Source: Paenibacillus sedimenti
GTDB taxonomy: Bacteria > Bacillota > Bacilli > Paenibacillales > NBRC-103111
Assembly (NCBI RefSeq): GCF_014534655.1
Contig: NZ_JACVVD010000007.1
Coordinates: forward strand, 285,828-349,827
Reading direction: 5' to 3'
Length of the DNA: 64,000 nt
Every line of letters begins with the position of its first letter. The stretch's first letter is position 1. Below the pieces are notes generated by a model. The model was given only the letters and a program-made list of their open reading frames with translations, had not been told where the DNA came from and searched no databases. This document shows positions 17,469 to 26,208 of the stretch, piece by piece. The translations under genes and the position numbers were made by a program.

Positions 17469-18380
17469 ATGAACAACAACTACTTGACGTTTACGGATGA
17501 AGTGAAAGAAGCGCTAGCTAGCAATAAGCCTGTCGTTGCTTTGGAAACGACAATTATATCCCACGGGATGCCTTATCCGCAGAACATCGAAATGGCCAAA
17601 AAAGTCGAGCAAATCATCCGCGATAACGGTGCCGTTCCGGCGACAATCGGGATCATGGACGGCAAGATCAAGATCGGCTTGAACGAACGGGAGCTTGAAG
17701 CTTTCGCCACGAACCCGAACGTGGAGAAAGTCAGCCGCCGCGACTTCCCTTACATACTGTCGTCCGGCAAAATCGGCGCGACGACAGTAGCCGCGACGAT
17801 GATCGGCGCAGCGCTGGCGGGCATCGAAGTATTCGCCACCGGCGGTATCGGCGGCGTGCACCGCGAAGGCGAAGTGACGATGGACGTCTCCGCCGACTTG
17901 ACCGAGCTCGCACAGACGAACGTCGCTGTCGTCTGCGCCGGCGCGAAGTCCATTCTGGACATCGGCCGTACGCTCGAATTCTTGGAAACTCACGGTGTGC
18001 CTGTTGTCGGCTACAAAACGAGTGAGTTCCCCTCCTTCTACGCCCGCGAAAGTGGCTTTGGCGTAGATTTCCGCCTTGATGAGCCATCCGAAGTGGCCGG
18101 CATGCTGCGGACCAAATGGGAACTGGGCCTGAAAGGCGGCGCCATCATCGCCAACCCGGTTCCAGCCGAGTCCGCTATGGACCACATGGAAATCGAAGGC
18201 GTCATTCAGCAAGCGCTGACCGAAGCCAAAGATCAAAACATTACCGGCAAAAAGGTAACGCCATTCCTGCTCGCACGAATCAAGCAGCTGACTGAAGGCC
18301 GCAGCTTGGAAACGAACATTGCGCTTGTATACAACAACGCGCAAGTCGCAGCGCAAATCGCCGTCTCGCTGAAAAAGTAA
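17469..18380 (+). CDS. psuG: Pseudouridine-5'-phosphate glycosidase
   Basis: Splits the C-C glycosidic bond of pseudouridine 5'-phosphate into uracil and ribose 5-phosphate, so RNA-derived pseudouridine can be reused. At 303 residues it has the normal length. Typical blocks are [25 protein letters not shown] and [17 protein letters not shown], which carries the catalytic Lys. It is coupled to psuK upstream (RBS AAAGGAG within the psuK end) and followed by a strong terminator. No nucleoside transporter is adjacent, so uptake must be encoded elsewhere. Confidence 0.95.
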   Translation: MNNNYLTFTDEVKEALASNKPVVALETTIISHGMPYPQNIEMAKKVEQIIRDNGAVPATIGIMDGKIKIGLNERELEAFATNPNVEKVSRRDFPYILSSGKIGATTVAATMIGAALAGIEVFATGGIGGVHREGEVTMDVSADLTELAQTNVAVVCAGAKSILDIGRTLEFLETHGVPVVGYKTSEFPSFYARESGFGVDFRLDEPSEVAGMLRTKWELGLKGGAIIANPVPAESAMDHMEIEGVIQQALTEAKDQNITGKKVTPFLLARIKQLTEGRSLETNIALVYNNAQVAAQIAVSLKK

Positions 18381-18385
18381 ACAAT

Positions 18386-18437
18386 AAAGGAGCTGTCCCG
18401 CAGGTCTTATCACAAGACCTTACGGGGCAGCTCCTTT
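18386..18437 (+). terminator. Long hairpin terminator after psuG
   Basis: AAAGGAGCTG pairs with CAGCTCCTTT, with an inner AGGTCTT/AAGACCT stem. It is symmetric and lies between the convergent psuG and nitroreductase genes, so it probably serves both. Confidence 0.85.
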
Positions 18438-18447
18438 GCTGTTTTAT

Positions 18448-19026
18448 CTACTCACTTACCCATACTGTTTTTTGCTCGAACGGTACCCGCTCCGCTTTTG
18501 GCGGCGCCGGCATATCCGGGTAGCCGATATAGATGAATCCGACCATCTCTTCTTTCCCTTGGAGGTTGAACGTCTCCCGCATCTTCGGTTGGTAGGTCGG
18601 AGCGCCGGAGCGCCAAATTGCGCCTAATCCTAGAGAATGAGCGGTCAAGAGCATATTCTGAACAGCTGCATGCACCGCCGCGTACTCTTCAATTTCAGGC
18701 ACAACCGGGTGCTGATCAGATGGCGATACGGCCACCGCGATGACAACCGGCGCGCGGAACGCCTTTTTCTCCTGAGCGCTTCTTCTTTGCGTCAGCTCTT
18801 CTTCTGAGATCTCTCCCGCCTCGGCGGCTGCGACTTCAGCATAGCCGCGCCCCAACAGCTTGCGGCCGTCTCCGGTCATGACCCAGAAACGCCACGGCTC
18901 CGTATTGCAGTGATTTGGTGCCCATATGCCGGCTTCCAGGATCTCCTCGATTAATGCTTTATCCACAGGATCCGATTTGACTTTCCCAATGCTGCGCCGA
19001 TGTCGAATCGCCTCTTTTATATCCAT
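18448..19026 (-). CDS. Nitroreductase family FMN enzyme
   Basis: Probable NAD(P)H-dependent, FMN-binding oxidoreductase of 192 residues. The start MDIKEAIRHRRSIGK gives the family's FMN-phosphate contact RRS, WAPNHCNTEPWRFWV is the second flavin segment, and SLGLGAIWRSG the third near residue 140. This build matches the YdjA/TM1586-like branch that reduces nitro compounds or quinones in the cytoplasm. It stands alone, opposite psuG, and begins with AAAAAGGAGTGG before the ATG. The physiological substrate is unknown. Confidence 0.9.
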   Translation of the reverse strand: MDIKEAIRHRRSIGKVKSDPVDKALIEEILEAGIWAPNHCNTEPWRFWVMTGDGRKLLGRGYAEVAAAEAGEISEEELTQRRSAQEKKAFRAPVVIAVAVSPSDQHPVVPEIEEYAAVHAAVQNMLLTAHSLGLGAIWRSGAPTYQPKMRETFNLQGKEEMVGFIYIGYPDMPAPPKAERVPFEQKTVWVSE

Positions 19027-19137
19027 GAATCTGCCACTCCTTTTTCAACATGAACAAAATTCAATGATCTAGTTCTATTGTGCACGAGGAGCCTTCGTTT
19101 CGCAACAAACATACATCACGATTCTGGCCAGTTAAAC

Positions 19138-19182
19138 AAAAAAGGATTCCAACGAACCTTTTCGTTCGTAGAATCCTTTTTC
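19138..19182 (-). terminator. Terminator after the CDGSH microprotein gene
   Basis: AAAAAGGATTC and GAATCCTTTTT pair, with an inner AACGAA/TTCGTT stem. It lies 17 bp past the microprotein stop and is symmetric. Confidence 0.85.
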
Positions 19183-19198
19183 ATATACAAATATGATC

Positions 19199-19276
19199 TT
19201 ACTTATCTTTTTTTGCGTGTGAACCGTCGCAGTTTCCTTCAGCGTTTTGAGTGTTGCCACATGCGCATTTACCCAT
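19199..19276 (-). CDS. 25-residue CDGSH-type microprotein
   Basis: A complete 25-codon gene with a textbook setting: AGGAGG nine bases before the ATG, a consensus promoter at 19315-19343 and a terminator 17 bp downstream. The peptide reads GKCACGNTQ, then six residues on CDGSHAKKDK. Cys-x-Cys...Cys-Asp-Gly-Ser-His has the three Cys and one His ligands that hold a 2Fe-2S cluster in CDGSH (mitoNEET-like) proteins; the spacing before the third Cys is one residue longer than the usual motif. Tandem Fur-like boxes lie upstream. It could be an iron-sulfur, zinc or metal-buffer peptide. Coding status is well supported, metal unknown. Confidence 0.85.
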   Translation of the reverse strand: MGKCACGNTQNAEGNCDGSHAKKDK

Positions 19277-19314
19277 AGTGTCAGCCTCCTTTACTTGTTG
19301 TTGTTGTTGAGTTT

Positions 19315-19343
19315 ATTATAGTCGTTTTACTTACATTTGTAAA
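19315..19343 (-). promoter_or_regulatory. SigA promoter of the CDGSH microprotein gene
   Basis: On the minus strand TTTACA, 17 bases, then TATAAT: near-consensus -35 and -10 boxes. The -10 is about 40 bp before the ATG. Confidence 0.8.
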
Positions 19344-19358
19344 GTGATTAATTTTATG

Positions 19359-19430
19359 TTAGTAAATGAGTATAATAATCATTCTCACTATTCGTTAGTA
19401 AATGAGGCTAATTATCATTCTCATTAATTG
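19359..19430. repeat. Two tandem 36-bp repeats, each with a Fur-like box
   Basis: Units 19359-19394 and 19395-19430 share TTAGTAAATGAG and a following AT-rich block. Each holds a match to the Bacillus Fur 7-1-7 site TGATAATnATTATCA: TAATAATCATTCTCA (19373-19387, 12 of 14) and TAATTATCATTCTCA (19409-19423, 11 of 14). They lie between the divergent CDGSH and SLH genes, upstream of the mapped -35 of the former. Iron control is inferred from the match. Confidence 0.65.
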
Positions 19431-19591
19431 ATTCGTCTATCCAGTCCTAAAACTGGCACTCTCGCTGCGAGAATGTCGACAATTTGACAATGACGCACCC
19501 TATCGTGCAATGTATAGTTATAGCTACAGAACGACGCACGCTGAAAGCTAGTTAAATTATGATTCTATCATTTTATTTTCCAGGAGGTATT

Positions 19592-21214
19592 ATGAAGCCT
19601 AAAAAACTTACGACGCTCGCCATCGCCGCTGTCACCTTCTCTATGTTGTCTGCGGCCGCACTGGCAAATCCCGCTAATGCAGCCACCGCTTCTACGACCT
19701 CTGCGAACTTTACAGATTTGACCGGTATCGATGCGACGTTGAAAGCCAAGATTGATGCGATGGTTGCGGCCGGTGTTTTTGAAGGTGTTTCCGAAAATAC
19801 ATTCGGTATTGCACAAAACATGACAAGAGCACAATTCGCCAAAGTGGCGACTTTGATCTATGGCATCACGGTTGACACCAATGTCAAGGTTTCCAGCTTT
19901 TCTGATGTTCGTACCGATGATCCGGCGAATAGCTGGGCGATTCCTTATATTGAAGCCGCTAAAAAAGCCGGCCTGATCGACGGAGTCACGGACACGACGT
20001 TCTTGCCGGGCGATTCCGTAACAACGGGTCAGCTCGACACTGTACTTCTAAAGGGATTAGGCAAAGAAGTGAGCACTACGGGTACGCCTTGGTATGCCGA
20101 TGCAGTGAAACAGGCTAAGATGCTCGGTATACATGCAAACGGCAAAACTGGCGATCAACCGGCCAACCGGGCCGATCTCGTCCAAAGTTCATACACTGCC
20201 CAGGACGTATTCCAAAAGCAAAATTTGATTTCGGTAACTAGCGTGAAAGCTGCGTCCGATAATCAGAAGGTTGAAGTCACTTTGAACAAACAAGTAGATA
20301 TCAATAAGGCAACTTTGACTTTGAATAAAGGCACAGCAGTCATCAATACAACTACCGTATGGTCCACCGATCGTAAATCCGCTACGTTAACCGTAACAGG
20401 CAGCGCTCTTACTGCGGGTGATTATAATGTAACTCTAGGCGGTTTGGATGCATCTACGATTCAAACGGCATCAGGTACATTTACGGTTTCCGCCCCATCT
20501 GCATCTACGGGCAATATTTCGATTGTTGGCAGCTATACGCTGGCCAATGTACTCGATAGCGGGTTGACTAGCGCGGCAACAGGTCTAAATCAACTAGCAA
20601 CGAAAGCAGTCGCTGAAGATCCTGCACAAAGCAAGCTGGCAAAAGAAATTGAGTTGAAAGTAACGTCAGGCGGCGAGACTGTAGCGGTTCCCGGGATTGT
20701 ACAATCCGCTCATTCTTCAGACCCTGGCATTGCCAAAGTCGCTGTCTCCACCGATCACCGTGCCTACGTTATTGGCAACAAAGCAGGAACGGCTGATATC
20801 AGTCTGATCGTCCGGGTCGGCAATGGCGATGCAAAGCAACTGCACGTGACAGTCACTGTGAAAAGCGACCATGTTGCTGCAAAAGAAATTAAAGCAGGCA
20901 ATACGTCGATTGAGCAAACCGTAACGGGTGGCGTTTATTCCTTTAACGCTTATGAAAGAATGGATCTGAGCATCACGGATAACTACGGCATCACTTATAA
21001 GAAAAACGAGATCCGATCCTACAACTTCGCACTCGGCATGCTTTTCATTACGAATGAAGTCAAAGGCGATCCGAGCAAAGGTGCCACAGGCACTGTAAGT
21101 GTTGATCCCGACGGTACCGTACATGTAACAGGTAACGTAACATCTTTTGAATTAACAGGCGTATTGCCGACTGGCAATAAAGTAACGAGCTATGTGACGT
21201 TGAACCAAACCTAA
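19592..21214 (+). CDS. SLH-domain surface protein
   Basis: A 540-residue exported protein held to the wall by S-layer homology domains. Signal peptide residues 1-30 (KPKKLTTLAIAAVT...ANPANA). SLH copies follow: FTDLTGID...GVFEGVSENTFGIAQNMTRA (about 45-95), FSDVRTDD...AGLIDGVTDTTFLPGDSVTT (about 100-155) and a weak third (WYADAVKQAKMLGIHA..., 170-200). The rest looks like Ig-like beta modules (VTSVKAASDNQKVEVTLNKQ) and a C-terminal unique region. The ATG at 19592 sits just after AGGAGG; the longer frame from 19559 would spoil the signal peptide. Monocistronic, terminator after it. Structural or adhesive role inferred. Confidence 0.9.
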   Translation: MKPKKLTTLAIAAVTFSMLSAAALANPANAATASTTSANFTDLTGIDATLKAKIDAMVAAGVFEGVSENTFGIAQNMTRAQFAKVATLIYGITVDTNVKVSSFSDVRTDDPANSWAIPYIEAAKKAGLIDGVTDTTFLPGDSVTTGQLDTVLLKGLGKEVSTTGTPWYADAVKQAKMLGIHANGKTGDQPANRADLVQSSYTAQDVFQKQNLISVTSVKAASDNQKVEVTLNKQVDINKATLTLNKGTAVINTTTVWSTDRKSATLTVTGSALTAGDYNVTLGGLDASTIQTASGTFTVSAPSASTGNISIVGSYTLANVLDSGLTSAATGLNQLATKAVAEDPAQSKLAKEIELKVTSGGETVAVPGIVQSAHSSDPGIAKVAVSTDHRAYVIGNKAGTADISLIVRVGNGDAKQLHVTVTVKSDHVAAKEIKAGNTSIEQTVTGGVYSFNAYERMDLSITDNYGITYKKNEIRSYNFALGMLFITNEVKGDPSKGATGTVSVDPDGTVHVTGNVTSFELTGVLPTGNKVTSYVTLNQT

Positions 21215-21218
21215 TATT

Positions 21219-21260
21219 AAAAGACCGCCAGGGAATTAATTCTCCCTGACGGTCTTTTTC
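21219..21260. terminator. Bidirectional terminator between SLH gene and ptsI
   Basis: AAAGACCG(C)CAGGGA and TCCCTG(A)CGGTCTTTTT pair around ATTAATT. It ends both convergent genes. Confidence 0.85.
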
Positions 21261-21266
21261 ATCTTA

Positions 21267-22988
21267 TCATGGTTGGAACGCCAGCAATGCCTCTCTAACT
21301 TCTGCCGCCGTGTCCATGTCTAATATCTTTTCAACTAAAGCCGCGCAATCGCTGCGGTTCAAATCAGTAATCACTTTCTTCACCTTGGAAAGCGAAGAAG
21401 CGGACATGCTCCATTCATGCAGACCTAAGCCGAGCAAAAGAGGCGCAGCCAGTGGATCTCCGGCCATGCTGCCGCACATTCCTGTCCATTTCCCTGCATC
21501 GACCGAAGCATCAATAACCGTCTTGATTAGCCGAATGACGGCAGGATGGAAATAATCGTATAAATAAGATACCTTTTCGTTCATCCGATCAACAGCAACC
21601 GTGTATTGCACAAGATCGTTCGTTCCGATGCTGAAGAAGTCCACTTCCTTGGCAAATCTGGAAGCGAGCAATGCCGCCGACGGAATTTCAATCATAATTC
21701 CCAGCTCTACAGAATCCGCATAAGGGATTCCTTCTTTACTAAGCTGCTCGCGCACCTGCTCATAGATTTCTTTGGCCTGACGCCATTCTTCCATGCCCGA
21801 AATCATTGGAAACATGATTTTCACATGACCATGTACCCCCGCTCGCAAAATCGCTCGAAGCTGGGTATGAAGCAGCTCTTTGCGATCCAGACAAAGTCGG
21901 ATAGCGCGGTAACCAAGGAAAGGATTCATTTCCTTCGGTAAATCCAGATAAGGAAGCTCCTTGTCTCCGCCAATATCGAGTGTGCGAATCACAACGGGAC
22001 GACCCTTCATCGCTTCCGCCACTTCCCGGTAAGCTTTATACTGGGTTTCTTCATCCGGCATCTGTGATTGCCCCATAAATAGAAACTCCGTACGGTACAA
22101 CCCTACCGCTTCAGCCCCTTGGCTGAGCAGGCTTGCCGATTCTTCCACCGTACCGATGTTAGCTGCCAGTTCTATGCGGAAGCCGTCCTTCGTAACAGCG
22201 TCCCGTTCCACATAGGCCTGTAATTCAGCTTTTTCGACTTCATCACGCAGCATGAGAGCATGATAGGATTCTTTGGTTGGTTCCGAGGGGTTTAAGATAC
22301 ATCTTCCGGTAGAGCCATCGATCAGAAGCTCATCTCCATGCTGAATAGGATCGATTCCATCACCTAATCCCAGAATCGCCGCGATTCCCAATGAGTTCGC
22401 CAAAATGGCGGTATGGGAAGTCTTGCCGCCAATACGGGTGACGAAACCGAGTACCAGGTTTTTATCCAACTGAACCGTATCGGAAGGCGTCAGATCATCG
22501 GCTATGAGTATGACCGGCTCCGTGATATCGGACAGCTGGGTTCCTTTGCGTTCACATAGCTGGGCGAACATCCTGTTCCCTACATCGCGGACATCTGCCG
22601 CACGCTCCCGCATATATTCATTCTTCATGCTTTCGAACAGGGCGGCAACCTGTGTAACGACTTGATGGATCGCGCTTTCCGCCGTCCATTGCTCATTTTC
22701 GATCAGCTTCTCCATGGGCGGATAGAAGGTTGGATCCAGCAAAAAGCTGATTTGTCCCTTCAGAATGACAGCCTTCTCTTCCCCAAGCGTCCTTTGCGCC
22801 TTTTCAATCAAAACTTGAAGTTCAGCCTCGCAGGCAGACTTGGCTGCCCGAAGCCGTTCAATCTCAGCTGGAGTATCTTGCGTTTTCTTTTTCTCTACGT
22901 CTGTCAGCCGCACAGGCGCGTATACGAATGCTTTACCTGTACGAATGCCGGCGGATACTCCGAGCCCTTGCAGTACACTCTCCGTCAT
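21267..22988 (-). CDS. ptsI: PTS Enzyme I
   Basis: Phosphoenolpyruvate-protein phosphotransferase of 573 residues, the first step of the PTS phosphate relay: PEP to EI to HPr. The N-terminal HPr-binding region opens TESVLQGLGVSAGIRTGKA; the swivel has GGKTSHTAILA with the phosphorylated His (about 190); the C-terminal PEP barrel has RTEFLFM, GTNDLVQYT and GMCGSMAGDP with the active Cys. ATG at 22988 has GGAGGA six bases upstream; a GTG one codon earlier is too close. It is the last gene of the fructose operon. Whether it is the only EI of the cell or a second one cannot be seen. Confidence 0.95.
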   Translation of the reverse strand: MTESVLQGLGVSAGIRTGKAFVYAPVRLTDVEKKKTQDTPAEIERLRAAKSACEAELQVLIEKAQRTLGEEKAVILKGQISFLLDPTFYPPMEKLIENEQWTAESAIHQVVTQVAALFESMKNEYMRERAADVRDVGNRMFAQLCERKGTQLSDITEPVILIADDLTPSDTVQLDKNLVLGFVTRIGGKTSHTAILANSLGIAAILGLGDGIDPIQHGDELLIDGSTGRCILNPSEPTKESYHALMLRDEVEKAELQAYVERDAVTKDGFRIELAANIGTVEESASLLSQGAEAVGLYRTEFLFMGQSQMPDEETQYKAYREVAEAMKGRPVVIRTLDIGGDKELPYLDLPKEMNPFLGYRAIRLCLDRKELLHTQLRAILRAGVHGHVKIMFPMISGMEEWRQAKEIYEQVREQLSKEGIPYADSVELGIMIEIPSAALLASRFAKEVDFFSIGTNDLVQYTVAVDRMNEKVSYLYDYFHPAVIRLIKTVIDASVDAGKWTGMCGSMAGDPLAAPLLLGLGLHEWSMSASSLSKVKKVITDLNRSDCAALVEKILDMDTAAEVREALLAFQP

Positions 22989-23027
22989 CACAGTTCCTCC
23001 TATCCGTCAAGCTGCACTCTGCAGCTC

Positions 23028-23306
23028 TTACGCTTCTCCAAACCCACTGTCTACCAATTCTGTCAAAGCATCCATCGCTGCTTGTTCATCCGGCCCGTCT
23101 GTTATTAGCGTTATGACCGAGCCCTTCTCGAGCCCCAGCGTCATAAGACCGAGAATACTTTTCCCGTCGATGATCACATTATTAGGTTCATTGATATATT
23201 CAACTTTCACGGTAGATTGAAAAGATGCCGCTTTCTCCGTAAACAATTGGGCAGGGCGAATATGAAAGCCGGATTCGTTCCGGATCGTAAGTTCTTTTGA
23301 AATCAT
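23028..23306 (-). CDS. ptsH: HPr-family phosphocarrier
   Basis: Small PTS phosphocarrier of 92 residues that takes phosphate from EI on His15 (SGFHIRPAQ) and passes it to the IIA protein. The regulatory Ser is kept in GKSILGLMTLG but at residue 50 instead of the usual 46, because of a four-residue insertion around EPNNVIIDG. If HPr kinase still recognises it, it could work in CcpA-mediated control; if not, it is a dedicated carrier like Crh or FPr variants (inference). RBS GAGGAG before ATG; 15 bp after the IIA gene. Confidence 0.92.
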   Translation of the reverse strand: MISKELTIRNESGFHIRPAQLFTEKAASFQSTVKVEYINEPNNVIIDGKSILGLMTLGLEKGSVITLITDGPDEQAAMDALTELVDSGFGEA

Positions 23307-23321
23307 GCTGCTTATCTCCTC

Positions 23322-23774
23322 TTAAATGGTTTCTAAAATCGTGATCAACTGCTGTGCATCCGTCACTTCCAGCAAGCTTTGACGGAAATTCTCATCAATC
23401 AGCTTACGGGAGAGCGCGATCAAAATTTGCAGATGCTCATTGCCTGCGGCCGCCTCCGGTACCGCGATCATGAAGACGATTCTCACCGGCTGGTCATCCA
23501 ATGACTTCCAATCTAGCGGCCCAGTCAACTTAGCAAAAGCAACACCCGGCTTACTGACGCCGTTCGATTTCCCATGAGGAATAGCGACCCCGAAGCCAAT
23601 GCCTGTCGAACCCGTCTCTTCCCGCTTTAACACAGCCTCCAAATAAGCGGCTTTATCCGTAATGCACCCCGCGGCAACAAGTCCGTCAATCATGGATTGG
23701 ATGCATTCTTCTTTGCTTGCCGATTCCAACGGGATCAAAATACTTTGTTCATTCAATAGCGCTTGTATATTCAT
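23322..23774 (-). CDS. PTS fructose IIA component
   Basis: Cytoplasmic IIA protein of the fructose-mannitol family, 150 residues. The phosphorylated His is about residue 67 in GFGVAIPHGKS, and EETGSTGIG before it and IVFMIAVPEAAAGNEHLQIL after it are family blocks. It carries phosphate from HPr to the IIB domain of the next gene. It is a separate polypeptide here, while many fructose systems fuse IIA to IIBC. AGGAGG precedes the ATG. Confidence 0.94.
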   Translation of the reverse strand: MNIQALLNEQSILIPLESASKEECIQSMIDGLVAAGCITDKAAYLEAVLKREETGSTGIGFGVAIPHGKSNGVSKPGVAFAKLTGPLDWKSLDDQPVRIVFMIAVPEAAAGNEHLQILIALSRKLIDENFRQSLLEVTDAQQLITILETI

Positions 23775-23796
23775 TATAATAACCTCCTAAATATGT

Positions 23797-23837
23797 AAGG
23801 GGGAGAAACATGTGGTCATGGCTCCCCCTTCTCTTTT
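23797..23837 (-). other. Hairpin between fruA and the IIA gene
   Basis: AAGGGGGAG and CTCCCCCTT pair perfectly around 16 bases in the 80-bp gap between fruA and the IIA gene. On the operon strand the following bases are only weakly T-rich, so this may be a leaky terminator or an RNA-processing/stability element that lets IIA, HPr and EI be made at a different level. Confidence 0.5.
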
Positions 23838-23854
23838 CATGCATGTGTGTAAAA

Positions 23855-25231
23855 TTAGTTTCCGACAGGCTTCTTCAATATATTCAGCATGATCGCTGTT
23901 ACAACCGTTCCCGCTACGATCGCTAAAGCATACAAAGCCAGTTGGCCGACCGCATTCGGGATGGGCAGGACGAAAATTCCGCCATGCGGAGCGCGCAGCG
24001 TAGCGCCGAACAGCATGGATAAAGCGCCTGTTAAAGCGGATCCGGCCATGATCGAAGGGATCACGCGGAACGGATCGCCTGCGGCAAACGGAATAGCGCC
24101 TTCCGTAATGAACGAAATTCCCAATACGGACGCTGCTTTACCGGCATCCCGCTCTTCTTTTGTAAATTTCTTCGGAGACAGGAGCGTTGCGAGCCATAAC
24201 CCAAGCGGAGGCGTCATACCTGCAGCCATTACTGCAGCCATCGGACCATATACATCGCTAGCCAATAACCCTACAGCGAACGTATACGCCGCTTTATTCA
24301 CTGGGCCACCCATATCGAACGCCATCATCGCGCCAAGTAATATGCCTAGCAGCACTGCATTCGTGGAACCGAGCGATTTCAGCCATACTGTCAAGCCATC
24401 CATAATCGCTTTCACAGGTTCGCCAATTACATAGATCATTAAAAGTCCAGTAATCCCGGTTGCCAGCAAAGGAATAATCAGAATCGGTTTCAAGCCTTCA
24501 AAGTTCTTAGGCATCTTGATATAATCTTTCAACAGCTTCGCGACATACCCCGCAAGAAATCCGGCAATGATACCGCCAAGGAAGCCTGCTCCAATTTGGG
24601 AAGCGAGCATCCCGCCTACAAGACCCGGCGCCAAACCCGGCTTTTCTGCAATGGAGAAAGCGATGAATCCCGCCAGAATCGGCACCATCAGCGCAAAAGC
24701 CGCTCCGCCGCCAATGTCCATCAGTGCTGCGGCAAAGGTGCCCTTCTCTTTAAAAGCCTCAATGCCGAAGATAAAGGAAAGTGCAATCAGCAAACCGCCT
24801 GCAACAACCAAAGGAAGCATATTCGACACACCGGTCATCAAATGCTTGTACGCTCCGCTCCGTGAAGCGCTGCGCTGAGCTTTGGACTGCTCGACCTGCT
24901 TCAGATAATCGCCGGCAGAAGCTGCTTCTTTGCTGAGCGCTTCTTCGAGAAGACCTGCCGGATTTTTGATCGCCTGCGCTACAGGAACTTTCACAACCGG
25001 CTTCCCGGCAAAACGGGATTCCAGCACATCCGTATCCGCAGCGACAATAATGGCATGAGCTTCGGCAATTTCCTGCTCGGTAAATTCATTTTCTACCCCG
25101 ACAGCACCCCTGGTTTCTACTTTAATCGGAATATCCTTTTCTTTAGCTGCTTTAGCTAAGGATTCAGCAGCCATGTACGTGTGAGCAACACCTGTTGGAC
25201 AAGCAGTAACAGCAAGAATCTTCTTTTTCAT
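23855..25231 (-). CDS. fruA: PTS fructose IIBC component
   Basis: Membrane transporter of 458 residues that imports fructose and makes fructose 1-phosphate. The IIB domain (1-100) has the phosphorylated Cys11 in VTACPTGVAHTYMAAE; a charged linker precedes the IIC domain (about 125-458) with some eight to ten membrane segments and motifs such as AFDMGGPVNKAAYTFA and FITEGAIPFAAGDPFR, which form the sugar path. Start ATG at 25231 has GGCGGGGGC upstream; a longer frame to 25282 would overlap fruK and add nonhomologous residues. Fructose specificity follows from fruK and the FruA-type IIB. Confidence 0.94.
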   Translation of the reverse strand: MKKKILAVTACPTGVAHTYMAAESLAKAAKEKDIPIKVETRGAVGVENEFTEQEIAEAHAIIVAADTDVLESRFAGKPVVKVPVAQAIKNPAGLLEEALSKEAASAGDYLKQVEQSKAQRSASRSGAYKHLMTGVSNMLPLVVAGGLLIALSFIFGIEAFKEKGTFAAALMDIGGGAAFALMVPILAGFIAFSIAEKPGLAPGLVGGMLASQIGAGFLGGIIAGFLAGYVAKLLKDYIKMPKNFEGLKPILIIPLLATGITGLLMIYVIGEPVKAIMDGLTVWLKSLGSTNAVLLGILLGAMMAFDMGGPVNKAAYTFAVGLLASDVYGPMAAVMAAGMTPPLGLWLATLLSPKKFTKEERDAGKAASVLGISFITEGAIPFAAGDPFRVIPSIMAGSALTGALSMLFGATLRAPHGGIFVLPIPNAVGQLALYALAIVAGTVVTAIMLNILKKPVGN

Positions 25232-25245
25232 AGATGCCCCCGCCT

Positions 25246-26208
25246 TTAGTTCGAATTTGTTGTTTTTTGTAAAATAGACCATATGTTCACACTGCTAAGT
25301 TTGTCTTCAACTTCAGCAAGCGTACAAACCTGTGTTCCAGGCTTCAAAGCCGTTACAGTTCCTGCCGCTGAGCTCCACCTCGCCGTTTCTTCCAGCGACA
25401 TGCCCTGCATCATGCAATAAATAAGCGCAGCAACCATGGAGTCGCCGGCCCCAACCGTACTTAACGGAGTAATCGGGGCCGGTTTGGCGCGAATGGCCTC
25501 CTTCTCCGTTACAAGGATCGATCCCTCGCCGCCTAGAGAAACGGCCACGTAAGCAATTCCTTTAGCGATTAATCTTCTTGCCGCATCGATAATTTCCTCA
25601 TCCGTACGGAACGACTCTCCAAAGAACGATTCCAGCTCATGAATGTTCGGCTTAATGGCGTAAGGAACAGCCTCGATGCCATGAATGAAAGGCTCTCCGT
25701 CGGCATCCAATACTGTCCGAACGCCTACCTCATTCGCAATCCGGATCAATGTGCCATAGAAATCAGGCGGTATTCCCTTCGGCAAGCTGCCGGCCAGCAC
25801 AACTAACGACATCTGACGGACATCTGTCTCGAATCGGTTAAGAAATTGATTCAACACGTCATCATCTACCGTGAAACCCGGCTCGTTCAGCTCGGTAATT
25901 TCTTGAGTGAGCTCCACATATATCTTCAGGTTCGTTCTCGTTTCGCCCTTCGCCTGAACAAACCAGTTCGGGATGCCCAGACTCGAAAGCGTATCCGTCA
26001 GCACATTCCCCTGGCGCCCTGCACACAGGCCCCAAGCGGTTACATCAACTGAGAAATTTTGCAGTACTTTGGCAACGTTGATGCCCTTACCTCCGGCATC
26101 CATTCTCCATTCTTTAATCCGGTTTAATCCGCCGAGGATGAAATCTTCTACCGTTACCGTTTTATCCAAGGCCGGATTCAATGTAATCGTCAAAACTGGC
26201 TGCTTCAT
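25246..26208 (-). CDS. fruK: 1-phosphofructokinase
   Basis: Cytoplasmic PfkB-family kinase of 320 residues that converts fructose 1-phosphate to fructose 1,6-bisphosphate for glycolysis. It begins ILTITLNPALDKTVTV-like (TLNPALDKTV), has GGKGINVAKVL for sugar binding, VLDADGEPF and the anionic-hole signature STVGAGDSMVAA with the catalytic Asp. Its ATG overlaps the stop of the DeoR regulator upstream (ATGA) and its end is 14 bp from fruA, so the three are one transcript. Tagatose 6-phosphate kinase is a close relative, but the neighbours favour fruK. Confidence 0.94.
   Translation of the reverse strand: MKQPVLTITLNPALDKTVTVEDFILGGLNRIKEWRMDAGGKGINVAKVLQNFSVDVTAWGLCAGRQGNVLTDTLSSLGIPNWFVQAKGETRTNLKIYVELTQEITELNEPGFTVDDDVLNQFLNRFETDVRQMSLVVLAGSLPKGIPPDFYGTLIRIANEVGVRTVLDADGEPFIHGIEAVPYAIKPNIHELESFFGESFRTDEEIIDAARRLIAKGIAYVAVSLGGEGSILVTEKEAIRAKPAPITPLSTVGAGDSMVAALIYCMMQGMSLEETARWSSAAGTVTALKPGTQVCTLAEVEDKLSSVNIWSILQKTTNSN

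Noticed and set aside
17514..18413. A 299-codon minus-strand frame across psuG
   Set aside because: psuG is certain on the plus strand; the mirror frame is a by-product of its codon use.
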